A stretch of DNA of 64,000 bases from Eucommia ulmoides (GCA_016647705.1 CM028340.1:12291001-12355000), one strand, 5' to 3'; positions 46,510 through 57,113 are shown, numbered from the stretch's first letter. A program made the numbers and translations. Notes: generated from the letters alone by a model not told the origin.

Positions 46510-47220
46510 GTTTGGTCGGCAGTGTATCGTTCATCCGACGATCGTGTCGTGTGGGTGGCGTCGTCGTCAGTCAGGTGGTGTGTGGGTGGCGTCGTCGTCA
46601 GTCAGGTGGTGTGTGGGTCGTTGATCACCAGCGGGGTGTGTGTGTACGTGTGTGTATGTTCGTCCGTTCGTCTGATGAGTGTGGGTGTGTACGTGTATTA
46701 TTGCTCGTCCGTTCAACGTATGTATGGGTGTGTGATCGTCGTTGTTGGTCAGCGATGTATGTAGGTTCTGCCGACTGTGTGTATGTTGTTTGATCGATTG
46801 TGTGGGTGTGTCGTTCGGTCCGACGGTATAACTGTGTATGTATGTTCGTCGCCGGTAGTGTGTGTGTGTGTTCCTCCGATTGATCCGACGTGCATATGTG
46901 AGTGTTGTTCAGTGATCGTTCGATGTGTGTGTATGTGAGTGTAAGCGTCGTTGTTCCTCCGGCATGGGTGTGTATATGTGTACTGTTCCGTCGTTGACGA
47001 TGTGTGGGGGTCGTCAATTTCGTGGGTGTGTGTATTCAGACGGTTGTATGTGTGTGTGTTCGGTTGTTCGCCACCGAGGTGTGTGTGTGTGTGTGTGATC
47101 GTCGTTCGTGTGTTTGTGTGCTCCGTCAATTTAGTGTGCGTGTGTGTGTTGCCGGTCGACTGCTGGCGTGTGTGTGTGTCACCGGCGATGAGTGAGTGAG
47201 TGTGTGTGTGTGTCGGTTGA
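46510..47220. repeat. GT-rich low-complexity block
   Basis: About 700 bp dominated by GTGTGTGT interspersed with CGTCGT/GATCGTCGTT words. It includes a 31-bp unit (GTGGGTGGCGTCGTCGTCAG...) repeated a little over twice at about 46548-46616. The strand asymmetry (G/T on plus) is extreme. The block is a natural part of the LTR, not a separate gene. Confidence 0.85.
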
Positions 47221-47767
47221 ACCAGCAAGCAAAAGAAAAAAAAATAAAAATAAATAACCTCTCGGCCGACAAAGGATTCGAAACAGGTAACGAATTCGTC
47301 GATTAATATTTTTTTCAAATCAAATTATTAGCATTACATTTCCGTAATCGTGACGATAATAATTTTTGCAACCGTTAATTTTAAAAATGTTATACAATGA
47401 ATATTAATATAGTGAATTGGGGTAAATAATAATTTTGCATAATTAAATTTTAGGAATGGGAAATTGTGCATTTTAGGGTCACGCATTGCATATTAAGGTT
47501 ATTTTAAATAAAAATATTAATTTAGGCCCTATAGCTGTTAGGTTCACAGGCATCGGCGTCCTGGTAGTTTTGACGACGGTACTTTTGCAGTGCGAAAATC
47601 GAGGTGAGTGTACTGTCTTCTATGTAAATTTACAAATTATATTTTTGTATTAATTGTGGAAAAAAAAAGTGTTTATTAAAATTTGACGATTTTATGACTT
47701 ATGTAGATCAAGTAGATTTTAAATGTGGAAAGTGATTTTTGTCCAACTATACCATAGTCTGATCTCG

Positions 47768-48104
47768 TTAGGAGGGCATGTCCTGCGGGATGGTATTGGC
47801 ATGTTAGGAGGGCACGTCCTGCAGGTGGTTGATTATGTTGTGATATATTATGACCTGTCAGGAGTCCCAGTCCTGCAGGTGATTGATTATATTATGATAT
47901 GTTAGGAGGATTAGTCCTGCAAGTGGTTGTTGATATTATGACCTATCAGAAGGATTAGTCCTGCAGGTAGTTATTAATATTATGACATGTCAGAAAGATT
48001 AGTCCTACAGGTGGTTATTGATATTATGACTTGTCAAAAGGATTAAACCTGCAAGTAGTTGATTGACCCGTCAGGAGTGCAAATCCTGCGGGTGGTACCC
48101 CTAC
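47768..48104 (+). repeat. ~44-bp tandem repeat in the solo LTR
   Basis: Seven to eight units share (T)(T/C)AGGAGG...AGTCCTGCAGGTGGTTGATTAT...ATGAC(C/A)TG. Each has an AGGA...TCCT inverted pair followed by CTGCAGG. Copies diverge progressively from left to right. Comparable arrays are common in chromovirus LTRs. Confidence 0.85.
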
Positions 48105-48970
48105 CATTGGGGATAATAAATGGCCCTGGCACTAATAGTCACGTTAGATGGCACAATTGTACAGGTTACGATACTATCGTAACTCCCGATCGTGAGGTAA
48201 AAATGATCGTATGGCTAGTAGAAAACGATGTGTGGGGTATTTTATTATACGATGAACTACCTGGATTGATTGACTTAAATATATTATTTTAAGTGGGTTG
48301 ACATAAGTATATTATTTTATGGCTTTGGTGATAGTGGAAATTGATTTCCAGCCTGGTATGCGGTTATATGATATTATATTTTGAAACGTGGTATTTGATA
48401 ATTGTGCTTGATCCATAAAATATTTTTATATTATGAAAACAATACACCGATAAAATATTTAGTTTCAGGTGCCGCAGCTAAGAGTGGGTCCACTACTAGC
48501 ACTAGGTAGAGTCTGGAGGTAGTGTCATTTTGGAAGTGGGCCGATCGGATGTGAACCGTGGAAGGTTTAGGCTGTTTGGGATTATGTTGTGAATATTTGG
48601 GACTGATATATTCGTTGATAGAGTCAATAGTGTCAAGTCGGCGTCACGCCCAGTCTCGAGTGACGGGTGCCCGGGGTGGGGTATGACAATTAACGTCCAA
48701 TCCAAGAAAGATAAGTAGAAGATCTTTTAAAACATTTTAGTCAAATATTTAAAATTTACCAATTTGGTCGACCGGTCAACACAAGTGGCTGACCGTTTAA
48801 CCTCCAACGGCTAAATTTCTAGCCATTCAACCCTAAGCCATTAGTTCATCCAGAAAATTGATCGTTTACATAGAAACCCAAAAACCATTAACCTAAATCA
48901 GCTCGCGTACTGCTTTCCTTTTGTTAGTCCACCTTTCAGCCCCGAAAAAACATATTTTCTTTAATTTTTT

Positions 48971-49397
48971 TTTTTTTAGTTAGCAAGAGAAGTCATTTTT
49001 TTTTTGTGCTCTTACACTTCAATGATATGGTATTTTCATATCTCCTTTACTTGGGTATCTTTTATACTTCATTGTTCAGTTTATTGACGTCTTGTCTTTT
49101 AAAGAAACAAATAAGCATTGTTTACTATGTTTAATGCTATGTTCTTAGTATAATGTTGGGATTCTCTGAAGGGATTGGATATTTAAATTTATAAATCTAT
49201 GCAGCGACATATCAAAAATATAAATCATAATATAATATCCAATTCTTTTAACTCGGATTCAACGGTATTGACATTAACAAAAGTAGGCAATATTTAAACA
49301 CTTTTAATAAGTAGGCAGTATTTAAACACTTTTAATATAAATATTACCTCTTCTTGTGTTTTATCCTCAAAGTTGGTAGCTCCTAAGACGTCATTTG
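48971..49397. other. Spacer between two retroelements
   Basis: No gene is recognised. A 28-bp sequence (AAGTAGGCA(A/G)TATTTAAACAC...) occurs twice in tandem at about 49281-49338. The right border is the truncated Athila-like LTR. Confidence 0.5.
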
Positions 49398-50044
49398 AGT
49401 TTGTGTTTCGTTAACAGTTGTTCTTCGCTATTTCGATTGTGTTTGCCATTATTCTTTGATTATATGCTTGTTTAGATATATAGAGAATACGGGATTTGAC
49501 ACTCGGGAGAAGTAACCCCGAATTCGGATTAGGATAAACACAACGCGACGATCTAATAACCTGTGAGGGAGTTAGAGAGTGTTCAATCAATGACGTTGAG
49601 ACAAGACGCATGTGACCTAGTGTCGTTAAGACGTTGAGGGGGATTTCTTCATTGACGCGAAGTCGCATATTCACTCGTCTTACACTCGAGAGGGGTGGCG
49701 AGTGAGTTTACGATACAAAGATTGTCGAATAGGTTGAATGTCGTTATTGTAAACTAAATGAGACCAAACACGTTTTTGTAAACAAAGTTAATCCCTAAGA
49801 AATCTTTTCCCTAAACATCTCAATATAATATTATTATAGTTAGATTAATTAACTTAGTATTAGTATTAATTAATTATAAACTCAATTTATGTCGTCTAGA
49901 TAAAATTAGGTTATGACAATCGTGGTACTTGACAATAATCTCAACCAATCCCTATGGATACGACAACCCTTAATCCTTCCCATCTATACTGAAACTTCAC
50001 CCGTACACTTGCGGTGAAAGTGGCGACATAATATTCCGCCACCA
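49398..50044 (+). repeat. Athila-like 5' LTR, truncated
   Basis: This is the last ~640 bp of the LTR, from GAGTTTGTGTTTCGTTAA to GCCACCA, closely matching 53480-54126. The first ~750 bp is missing and unrelated DNA abuts on the left. Confidence 0.8.
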
Positions 50045-50254
50045 AGTTTTTGGCTCCGTTGTCGGGGCCTGTGTTTAAGAATATTGTCGATATTGTGAGT
50101 AAATGACCCGATTTTAATTTAGGCATTTCTTTTGTGTATAATTTTTGTTTGTAGTTTTGTTTTTATTTCTTATACATGGTACTTGGAGATGTTAGATTGA
50201 TAAGTATTGATGCAATTCTTTTAACGGGATTCTGATCCGTTTTACTGTGCTTAG

Positions 50255-51180
50255 GATCGATACAAGGAATTGTTATTCCGATTTCTGAACCATCATTTCC
50301 CGAGGGAGTGTCAACTACTGAACTTCCTCGGTGGGTTACTAGCCGCAACAAGAAATTGGGTTGAAAGAGAAAACAGTACCACCTCTTTCGACCAATTAAC
50401 CACGGACGAAACCTATCGATTGTTAGAAGACATGGCCGAGTTCGATTTTTAGTATTGGAATTACTCACCAAGTTATCAAAGCTTGGGGGATAGTTTCACC
50501 GCTTTGGATCCATAGATTGACACACCGGACCATTATGTTGAGTCTTCTCCCATCCTGAAAGAAATATTTGCTAATTTTATTAGAGAGACCTAGGCGTTCT
50601 GGAGGGAGACAAATGACCGGATCGATAAGCATGAAGATCGTCTTGACAACATTGAGATGATTTGCACTGAAATCGATGCGACCATAACGGCTCTTTAGAT
50701 GCAAATCAGTCAATTAATCTGCTTGATTAAGACTGAGTCAGACGTGGTGGCACTAGGAGATTCACAAGCCACATTCAGTGAAAGCCACCATGAGGAGCCG
50801 AAAACGAGTGGAAGGAGCTTAGGAGAGTTTAAATATGATTATCCGAATGAGTTGGAAACCTAAGACTAGATTAACGATTGTGATTCTTCACCAATGGAGA
50901 TTTAAATTATGATGCCACCATCGATCCCAGACGATTACATCTACGAGGATCCGATGTGGCTTACTTGTCCTTTGCCTCTATTAGCAATGTTCTTTCACGC
51001 CCACCAAGTACATAAGCCGGTGAGGCGTGTTGTTGAAAGATCAAGCCATCCAGAGCCAAATCTCACCAAGCTTGAGGGCGTACTGAATCAAGACCCGTAT
51101 GTAGTGTTGTTTGACACTTACTATGGGCAAAAGCCGCTATTTGATGAGTCGTTCTTCGTGTCAGGCCGAGGACATTAAAC
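50255..51180 (+). pseudogene. Athila-like gag remnant
   Basis: The plus-strand reading from about 50255 contains LLFRFLNHHFPRECQLLNFL, NWVERENSTTSFDQLTTDE and YRLLEDMAEFDF, the pattern of Athila gag cores (a ..L..R..V... then T..EA..LLE.MA motif). It then continues with DTPDHYVESSP, a helical region (50600-50700) and a last open part (50909-51178) ending GRGH. Stops at about 50449, 50512, 50589, 50696, 50861 and 50903 kill it. What follows is noncoding. Confidence 0.65.
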
Positions 51181-52729
51181 CAAGCACTTCTTGGGAGGCA
51201 ACCCAAGTTAAAAATAAGTTAAATTCGTCACAGCCAACTTGATTTGGAGGCAAGATTCTCTCGCTTCCCAGGTACGTATTCTAAACCCCCGTCTTCATTA
51301 TCATGCTATATACTGTCATTGGGATCGTTGATGGGTCGTTTTGGGCACTGCTTGTTTTAAGTTCGGAAGTGATGTGTAGTATTTTAATATTGTTAGTTTA
51401 TGTTGTTTTGTTTTTATTGTATGCATGTTTGTTTAGTTTAGTTATTTTGATGTGCTGAGTTTTGACTTCATCTGGGTCATTACCCGATGATGAGTATGTC
51501 CCGTGATTGTTTATTGAGGTCGAGCTTAAAGCTCATTCATGTGTGTTCTGTATGTTTGACGTATCGTTTTAGTAAAAGTTATTGTAGATCCTAAATACAC
51601 GAGCACGTAAACTCAATGTATAACTGTCTATTTGATTTAAAAACGATTATTTGTCAACCAATTTCATGACAATAGGGATTTCAGAACCTGATTTTGGGGG
51701 AAATTCGAGGCAAAATCTTAGGCGAGATAATTCAGGAGATATGATTTAAGCATTTATTTGATCACTTAAGCCTTTGAAGCTTACATTGTTAAATATTTAT
51801 CCCTTGTTACCTTGTTGAAGCCTGAAAACCATTTTAATTCTGAACACTTCACTAATACCATGGCCAATTGAATTCTTTACCAACCTATATCGCTGAATCG
51901 AAGACACAATTTGAGTAAATCAAGTTTGCAGTTGCAAATGCTACTTGATATGAGCGATTGGGTTTGGCGTGAACTTTTAATTGGTTCGGTATTCAAACAC
52001 TCACTTGTCGTTTTTCTTTCGTTTAAACCACACCCGCGAAATTCTAATAATCGAATAAGTTTCGGGGTGTGATTGTTTGAAAAAAAAAACATATGTAAAT
52101 ATTATTCAATTTATGTTTCTTTTGATAAGCGAGTACATCGGTCTTAAATATATGTTCAAGGTTGTTTCCAATATTATCTATGGGGGTTCGAGAGTGATTT
52201 TGTGCCAAGCATGTGCCTCGAGTATCGTTACGTTAACAAAGTTAACCCGTTTTCTATTCCGATATACCCTTAGCCATTCGTCCAAAACCGAACCAAGTCC
52301 TAAGGATCTTTTTAGATTTCTTCGAGCCTGCATTAGTGGAGAATAGATCCCAAGTAAGGCTTATGGACTCCCTATACCTAAATGGTTTTAGTCATGAACT
52401 TTATTGAGGGATTATCTCATTTAATCGATAGATAGTTGTATAGTTGAGTTTTATCACACATACTTTGACAGGATCTAGAATGACGCTTACTATCATCGAA
52501 GGTTGAAATTCTAGAACATCACATGGTGTGATTTATTCTTAAACTTAATAGGATTGGGGGCCGATGAGGGAAAAATCGTTTGGCCGGTAGATGATATTCA
52601 AATCTTGCACAAAATTGTTTTTAGTGTTTTTCATTGTTAGTTTTTAATTTCATAATTAGTTGTTATATTTTCTTGTATTGTGTGGGTGTTTTACTTGAGG
52701 ACTAGCAAAATTCCGAGTTTGGGGGTATT
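51181..52729 (+). other. Athila-like 3' noncoding region
   Basis: It starts with the inverted repeat TTGGGAGGCAACCCAAG (51189-51205), a mark often seen at the end of Athila coding regions, and ends in the polypurine stretch before the 3' LTR. The scattered ORFs (51877-52092 minus, 52077-52346 plus) have no supporting features. Confidence 0.6.
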
Positions 52730-54126
52730 TGATAGGTGTAATTTACCTATCTATTTTCAAATTGAACTTGTTAGTTTTCGAGTACGTTTATTACGTTTTA
52801 ATACGTTTTATGTATTTTTGTATAAATAAGGTTTGTGGGATGAAAAATCATGAAAACAGATAAAAAATTATCAAATCGGATCAAGAACGGTGGGAAAATA
52901 AGCGTGAGGGCAAAATTCTGAAATACAACCCACTGACGCGGCGTCCAGACCACTGTCGCGGCGGTCAATATGCAGAGAAGGCCTTTTTTTGCTGAAATCC
53001 CACCGCCGAGGTGGTGAAACAACATAGAGGTATCTACTCCCACCGTTGAGCCTACAGCCGAGGTCGTGACTTAACCGACATACCCACTGCTGGGGCGATC
53101 ACTCTGTACAGCTGTTAAATATTTATTTAGATATTTTACTCCCTATTTAAGCCATTCTCATCTCTTATTCTCTAACCCCCTCCCCCACGGCTATAGGAGA
53201 CCCCTTAGGGTTCCTAATATTTTGAAAGTGTTTTGGGGTGTGCTCAACCAATTCCGAAAGAGAAAAACACGTTTCGAAGAAGGAGAAGCGATCGTTCAAT
53301 GGTTTTAGCGACAAATCTTCGAAGTACGGCTAAGTTCTTCTATTTCTCTTTTTATTTTCTTAACTTTGGTAGGTTGTTGAGCATGTTTAACTCATTTTTC
53401 ATTGTATAAATGGTTAAGGTCATGAGTTAAATGGATTTTGTCTAGAGATTAATAATATTTATGAAATCATTGTTTGTTTGAGTTTGTGTTTCGTTAAGGG
53501 TTGTTCTTCGCTATTTCGATTGTGTTTACCGTTATTATTTTATTATATGCTTGTTTAGATATATAGAGAATACGGGGTTTGACACTCGGGAGAGGTAACC
53601 CTGAATTCGGATTAGGGTAAACACAACGCAACGATCTAATAACCTGGGAGGGAGTTAGAAAGTATGCAATCAATGACGTTGGGACAAGACTCATGTGACC
53701 TAGTGTCATTTAGACATTGAGAGGGACTTCTTCGTTGACGCGAAGTCTCATATTCACTCATCTTACACTTGGGAGAGGTGGCGAGTGAGTTTATGATATA
53801 GAGATTTTCGGATAGGTTGAATTCCGTTATGTAAACTAAATGAGATCAAACACATTTTTGTAAACAAAGTTAATCCCTAGGCAATCTTTTCCCTAAACAT
53901 CTCAATATAATATTAGTATAGTTAGATTAATTAACTTAGTATTAGTATTAATTAATTATGAACTCAATTTATGTAGCCTAGATAAAATTAAGTTATGATA
54001 ATCGCGGTACTCGACAATAATCTCAACCAATCCCTGTGGATATGACAACCCTTACTCCTTCCCATCTATACTAAAACTTGACCCGTACACTTGCGGTGAA
54101 AGTGACGACGTAATATTTTACCAACA
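52730..54126 (+). repeat. Athila-like 3' LTR
   Basis: It is 1397 bp, TGATAGGTG to CCAACA. Within the first part (about 52925-53100) is a GC-rich patch with CACTG(A/T)CGCGGCG, CCACCGCCGAGGTGGTG and similar imperfect palindromes. A TATA-like CCTATTTAAGCC is at about 53146-53157. It is homologous to the solo LTR at 23996-25371 on the other strand. Confidence 0.85.
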
Positions 54127-54141
54127 GCTCCTTAGCCAACA

Positions 54142-55888
54142 GTGGTTCTGCCCAGACCTGTTCAAACCCAAGCATCTCAATCTGTCCTCCCTTTTTCGTT
54201 AAACTCTAATGATGACTCGCAACCTCTAAGCATAAGGTGGCATGGAGTGGTGTCTGTCTCTGTTCCTAGTACTCGTATTCTAGTTCCTACTGAAATTCGT
54301 GGATTGCAATCAACTAATCGAGCAGTTGGGACTCCCATAATCCATACTTTTGAGGCCACATTAGTTTGTACTTAGCCTCTTCCACCTACTCCAGCGTTTG
54401 GAGTTGGCACCTCTATAACCCCGAGCTTGCCAGAGGCTTCTAAAGTGCATATGTGTCAACTGCTAAAAGAGGTAGAACCATCAGTTTTGAACTATCAAGA
54501 CGTCTTTGAGAATGCCATTCGGTTCCTATATGAACAGTTTTGGGACAAGAGTCGTTCTAGAATTGAGAAGCGCAATTGAGTAGAGCTCTTCTGATCTCTC
54601 GTATATGCACTCCTTCAGGTAATCTTAAATTTGTCTTCGTAATTCATATAGTGTGCTGAATGAGATTCTAAATGAGTCTAGGTATATTGCAGAGTATTCA
54701 CCTGTCCTCTGCCTTGGCTGGAAGTTCATATGATACCACCGAACTGGACACCCAGCTCTTGCACCAACTAACTAAGTCTAGTCGTCTGGAAGAAGATCTC
54801 CAAACTCTACAGGAGAAAAAGATTTCCCTCGAAATCGAACTGGCACTGGAAAGGTCTTCAAAAGAATAATTTGAGACCAATTTACAAATTGCTCGTGCTC
54901 AGGGTGAGTTTTTTCAAAGAAGTAATTAGTCTCTGATTAGTAAGAACTCCAGGCTCCTATCTAAGGTTAAAAGGATGTCAGTTGAGAACTCTACTTTGGG
55001 AGAGAAGATCAACAAGTAGCAATCCGAACTTGATCGGAAGAAGACTGAACTGGACACCAAAGTAGATGCCCTCCAGCAATTAGAGAAAGGGAAATAGCTG
55101 ATCTCCAATGAATTGAGCTCCAAGAAGGTTAAGAACGCAACACTTGAGGCTAAATTAGCAGCTCTAGAAGCAAAGTTAGTAGAGCAGGCTAAGGCTTTAG
55201 TGGATCTGACAACAACGGCGGAGCAGAAAAGAATTGAGCATGAGGAGGGGATCATGGAGCTCTTGGAACACTTTGAATCGCTTAAAGAGAGCATTCAACT
55301 GATTGGTTTCCAATTCTATCGAGCACAGGTGCAACAAGCATATCTTGAGCTGGATCTTGTCTTTTTAGATCAATTTGTTCTTGAAAAGGAGAAGGGTCTT
55401 AGTTCTAGCCAAGTGCAGAACTCCCAGGAATTGGTCCAACTGAGCTGTCTTTTTCTCAAGGTCCATCGTCCATTGATCAAGCTGGGCTAGACTCTGACCA
55501 AGTCAAGCTCGGTTGTGAATAGAGTTAGCCTACCTCCGATCAAACCTACCCTGCTTCTGACCCAGTTCAGTCGGTTTCTGCACAAGTTCAACTTAATCCC
55601 GACCAAGCTCAACTCTCTTCTGACCAAACTCACCCTATTTTTTACCAAGCTCAGCTCGTCTTCGATCCAGCTCAGTTCATCCCTAATTTGGCTTTGGTCG
55701 CTTCTGACCAAATTCAGCCTATTTTTTACCAAGCTTAACCCATCTCCGAACCAGTTCAGCTCAGCCCTAATCTGGCTTTGGTCGCTTCTGACCAAATTCA
55801 GCCCCTGCTTAGCAAATCAACCTCGATGGCTGTTGATGTTCGTGCTGTGTCCCTGCCAAATAACGCGGATCAGCTGGGCATTGTTTGA
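54142..55888 (+). pseudogene. aORF-B of E2: long antisense coiled-coil ORF
   Basis: It reads against the element's gag. Segments in order: a Ser/Pro-rich start (54142-54375, SIRWHGVVSVSVPSTR), a conserved-looking block (about 54435-54580, EASKVHMCQLLKEVEPSVLN, YQDVFENAIRFLYEQFW), a long coiled coil (54710-55480, for example TLEAKLAALEAKLVEQAKAL), then a tail of about 10 repeats with S/P-DQ-x-Q (55490-55800, SDQTHP, PDQAQL, SDQIQP). It ends ADQLGIV and stops at TGA 55886-55888. Several stops break it. The true N-terminus may lie left of 54127, beyond the Athila LTR. E1 keeps only the C-terminal part. Function unknown; self-assembly through the coil is plausible. Confidence 0.7.
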
Positions 55889-56095
55889 TTGGTTGGCTAT
55901 TATTCCAATTCTTATTTTTATCTATTTTGTAATGATAGTAATTTGTAATTATGACTAGCTTTAAACATCCGCCGTATTTAATCTTGAAAATCGTCGTCTT
56001 TTTTCTTAGATATTGGTTGTTTTCATTTCGTATCTAATGGCATAAATGTTTCAACGATTTGGTTTCACTTTTTTTGTTATTTAATGGTCATTGGT

Positions 56096-56113
56096 TTGGC
56101 TATTTAAAGCCAA
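56096..56113 (+). promoter_or_regulatory. Palindromic TATA element upstream of aORF-A (E2)
   Basis: TTGGCTATTTAAAGCCAA is identical to the E1 copy at 19804-19821. It lies 81 bp before the aORF-A ATG at 56194 and 208 bp after the aORF-B stop. The pyrimidine-rich leader between it and the ATG (TTCCTCTTCTTCTTTC..., TTTTGTCT) is also shared in character with E1. Confidence 0.6.
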
Positions 56114-56193
56114 ACCCTCTTGAGATTTCTTCACGTTTTCTCCTAGTCTCATTTCCTCTTCTTCTTTCTATTTTCTTTTGTCTCATATCAATT

Positions 56194-56651
56194 ATGTCCT
56201 CTTTATCCTCAGCATCAGGTATCTTTGATGCGTTTAAGATGAGAGGAAGAATGAGGTTAAACTAGGACAACAATTTCGAGAATTCATGATGATGGCCAAG
56301 GTTCTTAACGAAGAGTATCCATGGCTTTACGCTATCAAAAATGCCTGTACTGCCTTTGCCTCCCTTGATGCTGCCTATTTTTGTGCGATATTCCAAATCC
56401 ATGAACTCCGTGATCTCCTAAAGCTGGCAGAAAATGAGATCAATGACCTGTGGGCCCAAGTTTACCTCCACAAATCCTACAGTAGCGTGCTGAAGACGAA
56501 GAGTGATAAGTTCTCGGAGAAAAATGAGGAGAAGAAAAAAAAGATATGCTCTCTAATCCGAGCATTGAATCGATACGAAGAACATGACTTCAACCATTCA
56601 AACTCAGATTCTGAGGGCTTAGGTCCTGCGTCTTCCCCTAGATCGAATTAG
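56194..56651 (+). pseudogene. aORF-A of E2: antisense ORF
   Basis: The start MSSLSSASGIFDAF is at ATG 56194. A stop and a one-base shift near 56262-56285 separate it from the intact remainder (56286-56651: MMMAKVLNEEYPWLYAIKNA, DAAYFCAIFQIHELRDL, then KICSLIRALNRYEEHDF and the end LGPASSPRSN). The total span of 458 nt against 459 in E1, with both ends conserved at the protein level, supports a real former gene. The predicted product is short, charged and largely helical. No known family. Confidence 0.75.
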
Positions 56652-57113
56652 TTCCTTCTCTTTCTTTCCTCTTTTATTATTATTTTTTTTTACGTGAAAA
56701 AGCCTTAAGAGCATTTTTTGAATAGTATGGGCTTATTAGTCACCATATAAGCTCCTACAACGCTCTTGCAATGGCCCCATCGAACCCGGAATGCTCATTG
56801 ATGATAAAATCTTATTTATGTTAGAGGAAAAATGTAATGCACTTTTAGATCTGTACTAATTCCGTGATAAGAAATGACAAGTTCAAGACTTTCTTCTTCT
56901 TTGGATTATACTAATGCATTTGTTATGTATAAACATTATTGGACTTCGTATGTTGTGTGTTATATGATCTTTTAAAATAATATTTTCACCAAAATGGGAT
57001 AGATATGAAATATGAGCTGTCATATATCGAGTATTTTGTCGAGTTAACTTCTCAAACGTAAATGTTTTATAAATGGACGTAGTATTCCTCTTTATTGTAG
57101 TGTTCATGGATTG
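56652..57113 (+). other. 3' flank of aORF-A (E2)
   Basis: It holds the conserved block GAATAGTATGGGCTTATTAGTCACC (shown in part), equivalent to E1's stem-loop at 19194-19217, here about 56730-56751 with a 6-bp stem GCTTAT/ATAAGC. The rest is noncoding up to the hairpin array. Confidence 0.55.

Larger units (their letters stand above)
46169..48688 (+). mobile_element. Chromovirus-type (Tekay-like) solo LTR, 2.5 kb
   Basis: It begins TGTAAGACCCAAATTTTT and ends GCCCGGGGTGGGGTATGACA. The TSD ATTAA is at 46164-46168 and 48689-48693, and the host LTR is continuous across the site. The TGTAAGACCC...GGGGTATGACA ends are typical of Del/Tekay chromovirus LTRs. It holds a GT-rich low-complexity block (46510-47220) and a ~44-bp tandem repeat (47768-48104). 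Long ORFs on both strands of the GT block are artefacts of the repeat. No internal retroelement sequence remains. Confidence 0.88.
35085..48970 (-). mobile_element. SIRE-like copia derivative without pol, three nested insertions
   Basis: Homologous LTRs lie at 35085-40848 (3' LTR, interrupted) and 44832-about 48970 (5' LTR, interrupted and truncated). The LTR end reads, on the minus strand, TTCACCCCCCCTCTTGGGTA...GTCCAACA, as in SIRE/Maximus copia LTRs. Next to the 5' LTR the minus strand reads TGCTATCAGAG (44829-44819), a decayed PBS. Next to the 3' LTR AAAAAGTGGTAGAT is a likely polypurine tract. Between lie a gag remnant and an extra ORF related to plant transposon-type proteins, but no protease, integrase, RT or RNase H. 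After removing insertions, the 3' LTR is about 2.05 kb. Confidence 0.7.
44832..48970 (-). repeat. 5' LTR of the SIRE-like element (split and truncated)
   Basis: It starts at TGTTGGTC (44832), beside the PBS, and is co-linear with the 3' LTR as far as CATATTTTCTTTAATTTTT near 48970. There similarity stops about 400 bp before the LTR's expected outer end. The insertion at 46169-48688 interrupts it. About 300 bp of unrelated DNA follows. Confidence 0.75.
49398..54126 (+). mobile_element. Athila-like non-autonomous Ty3/gypsy element
   Basis: The 5' LTR is truncated (49398-50044); the 3' LTR is complete (52730-54126, 1397 bp, TGATAGGTGTAATTTACC...TTTTACCAACA). The PBS TGGCTCCGTTGTCGGGG (50051-50067) is close to the Athila site TGGCGCCGTTGCCGGGG. 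A polypurine stretch, GAGTTTGGGGGTATT, precedes the 3' LTR. Between lie a gag-type reading with several stops and about 1.5 kb of noncoding sequence that includes a TTGGGAGGCAACCCAAG inverted repeat (51189-51205). No protease, RT or integrase is seen, so it depended on helper elements. Confidence 0.75.

Noticed and set aside
46432..47318. ORFs of 93-189 codons on both strands, rich in Thr-His or Val-Cys-Val
   Set aside because: They are products of the GT/CA low-complexity block in a solo LTR; every frame is open because the repeat lacks stops.
52798..53043. 81-codon minus-strand ORF in the Athila-like LTR
   Set aside because: It sits in the LTR promoter region and is not conserved in the homologous solo LTR.
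55487..55795. 102-codon minus-strand ORF with repeated RSDQSQIR-like text
   Set aside because: It is the complement of the Ser-Asp-Gln repeats of aORF-B; the repeats keep several frames open. The plus frame continues the coiled-coil ORF and ends at the stop shared with E1.
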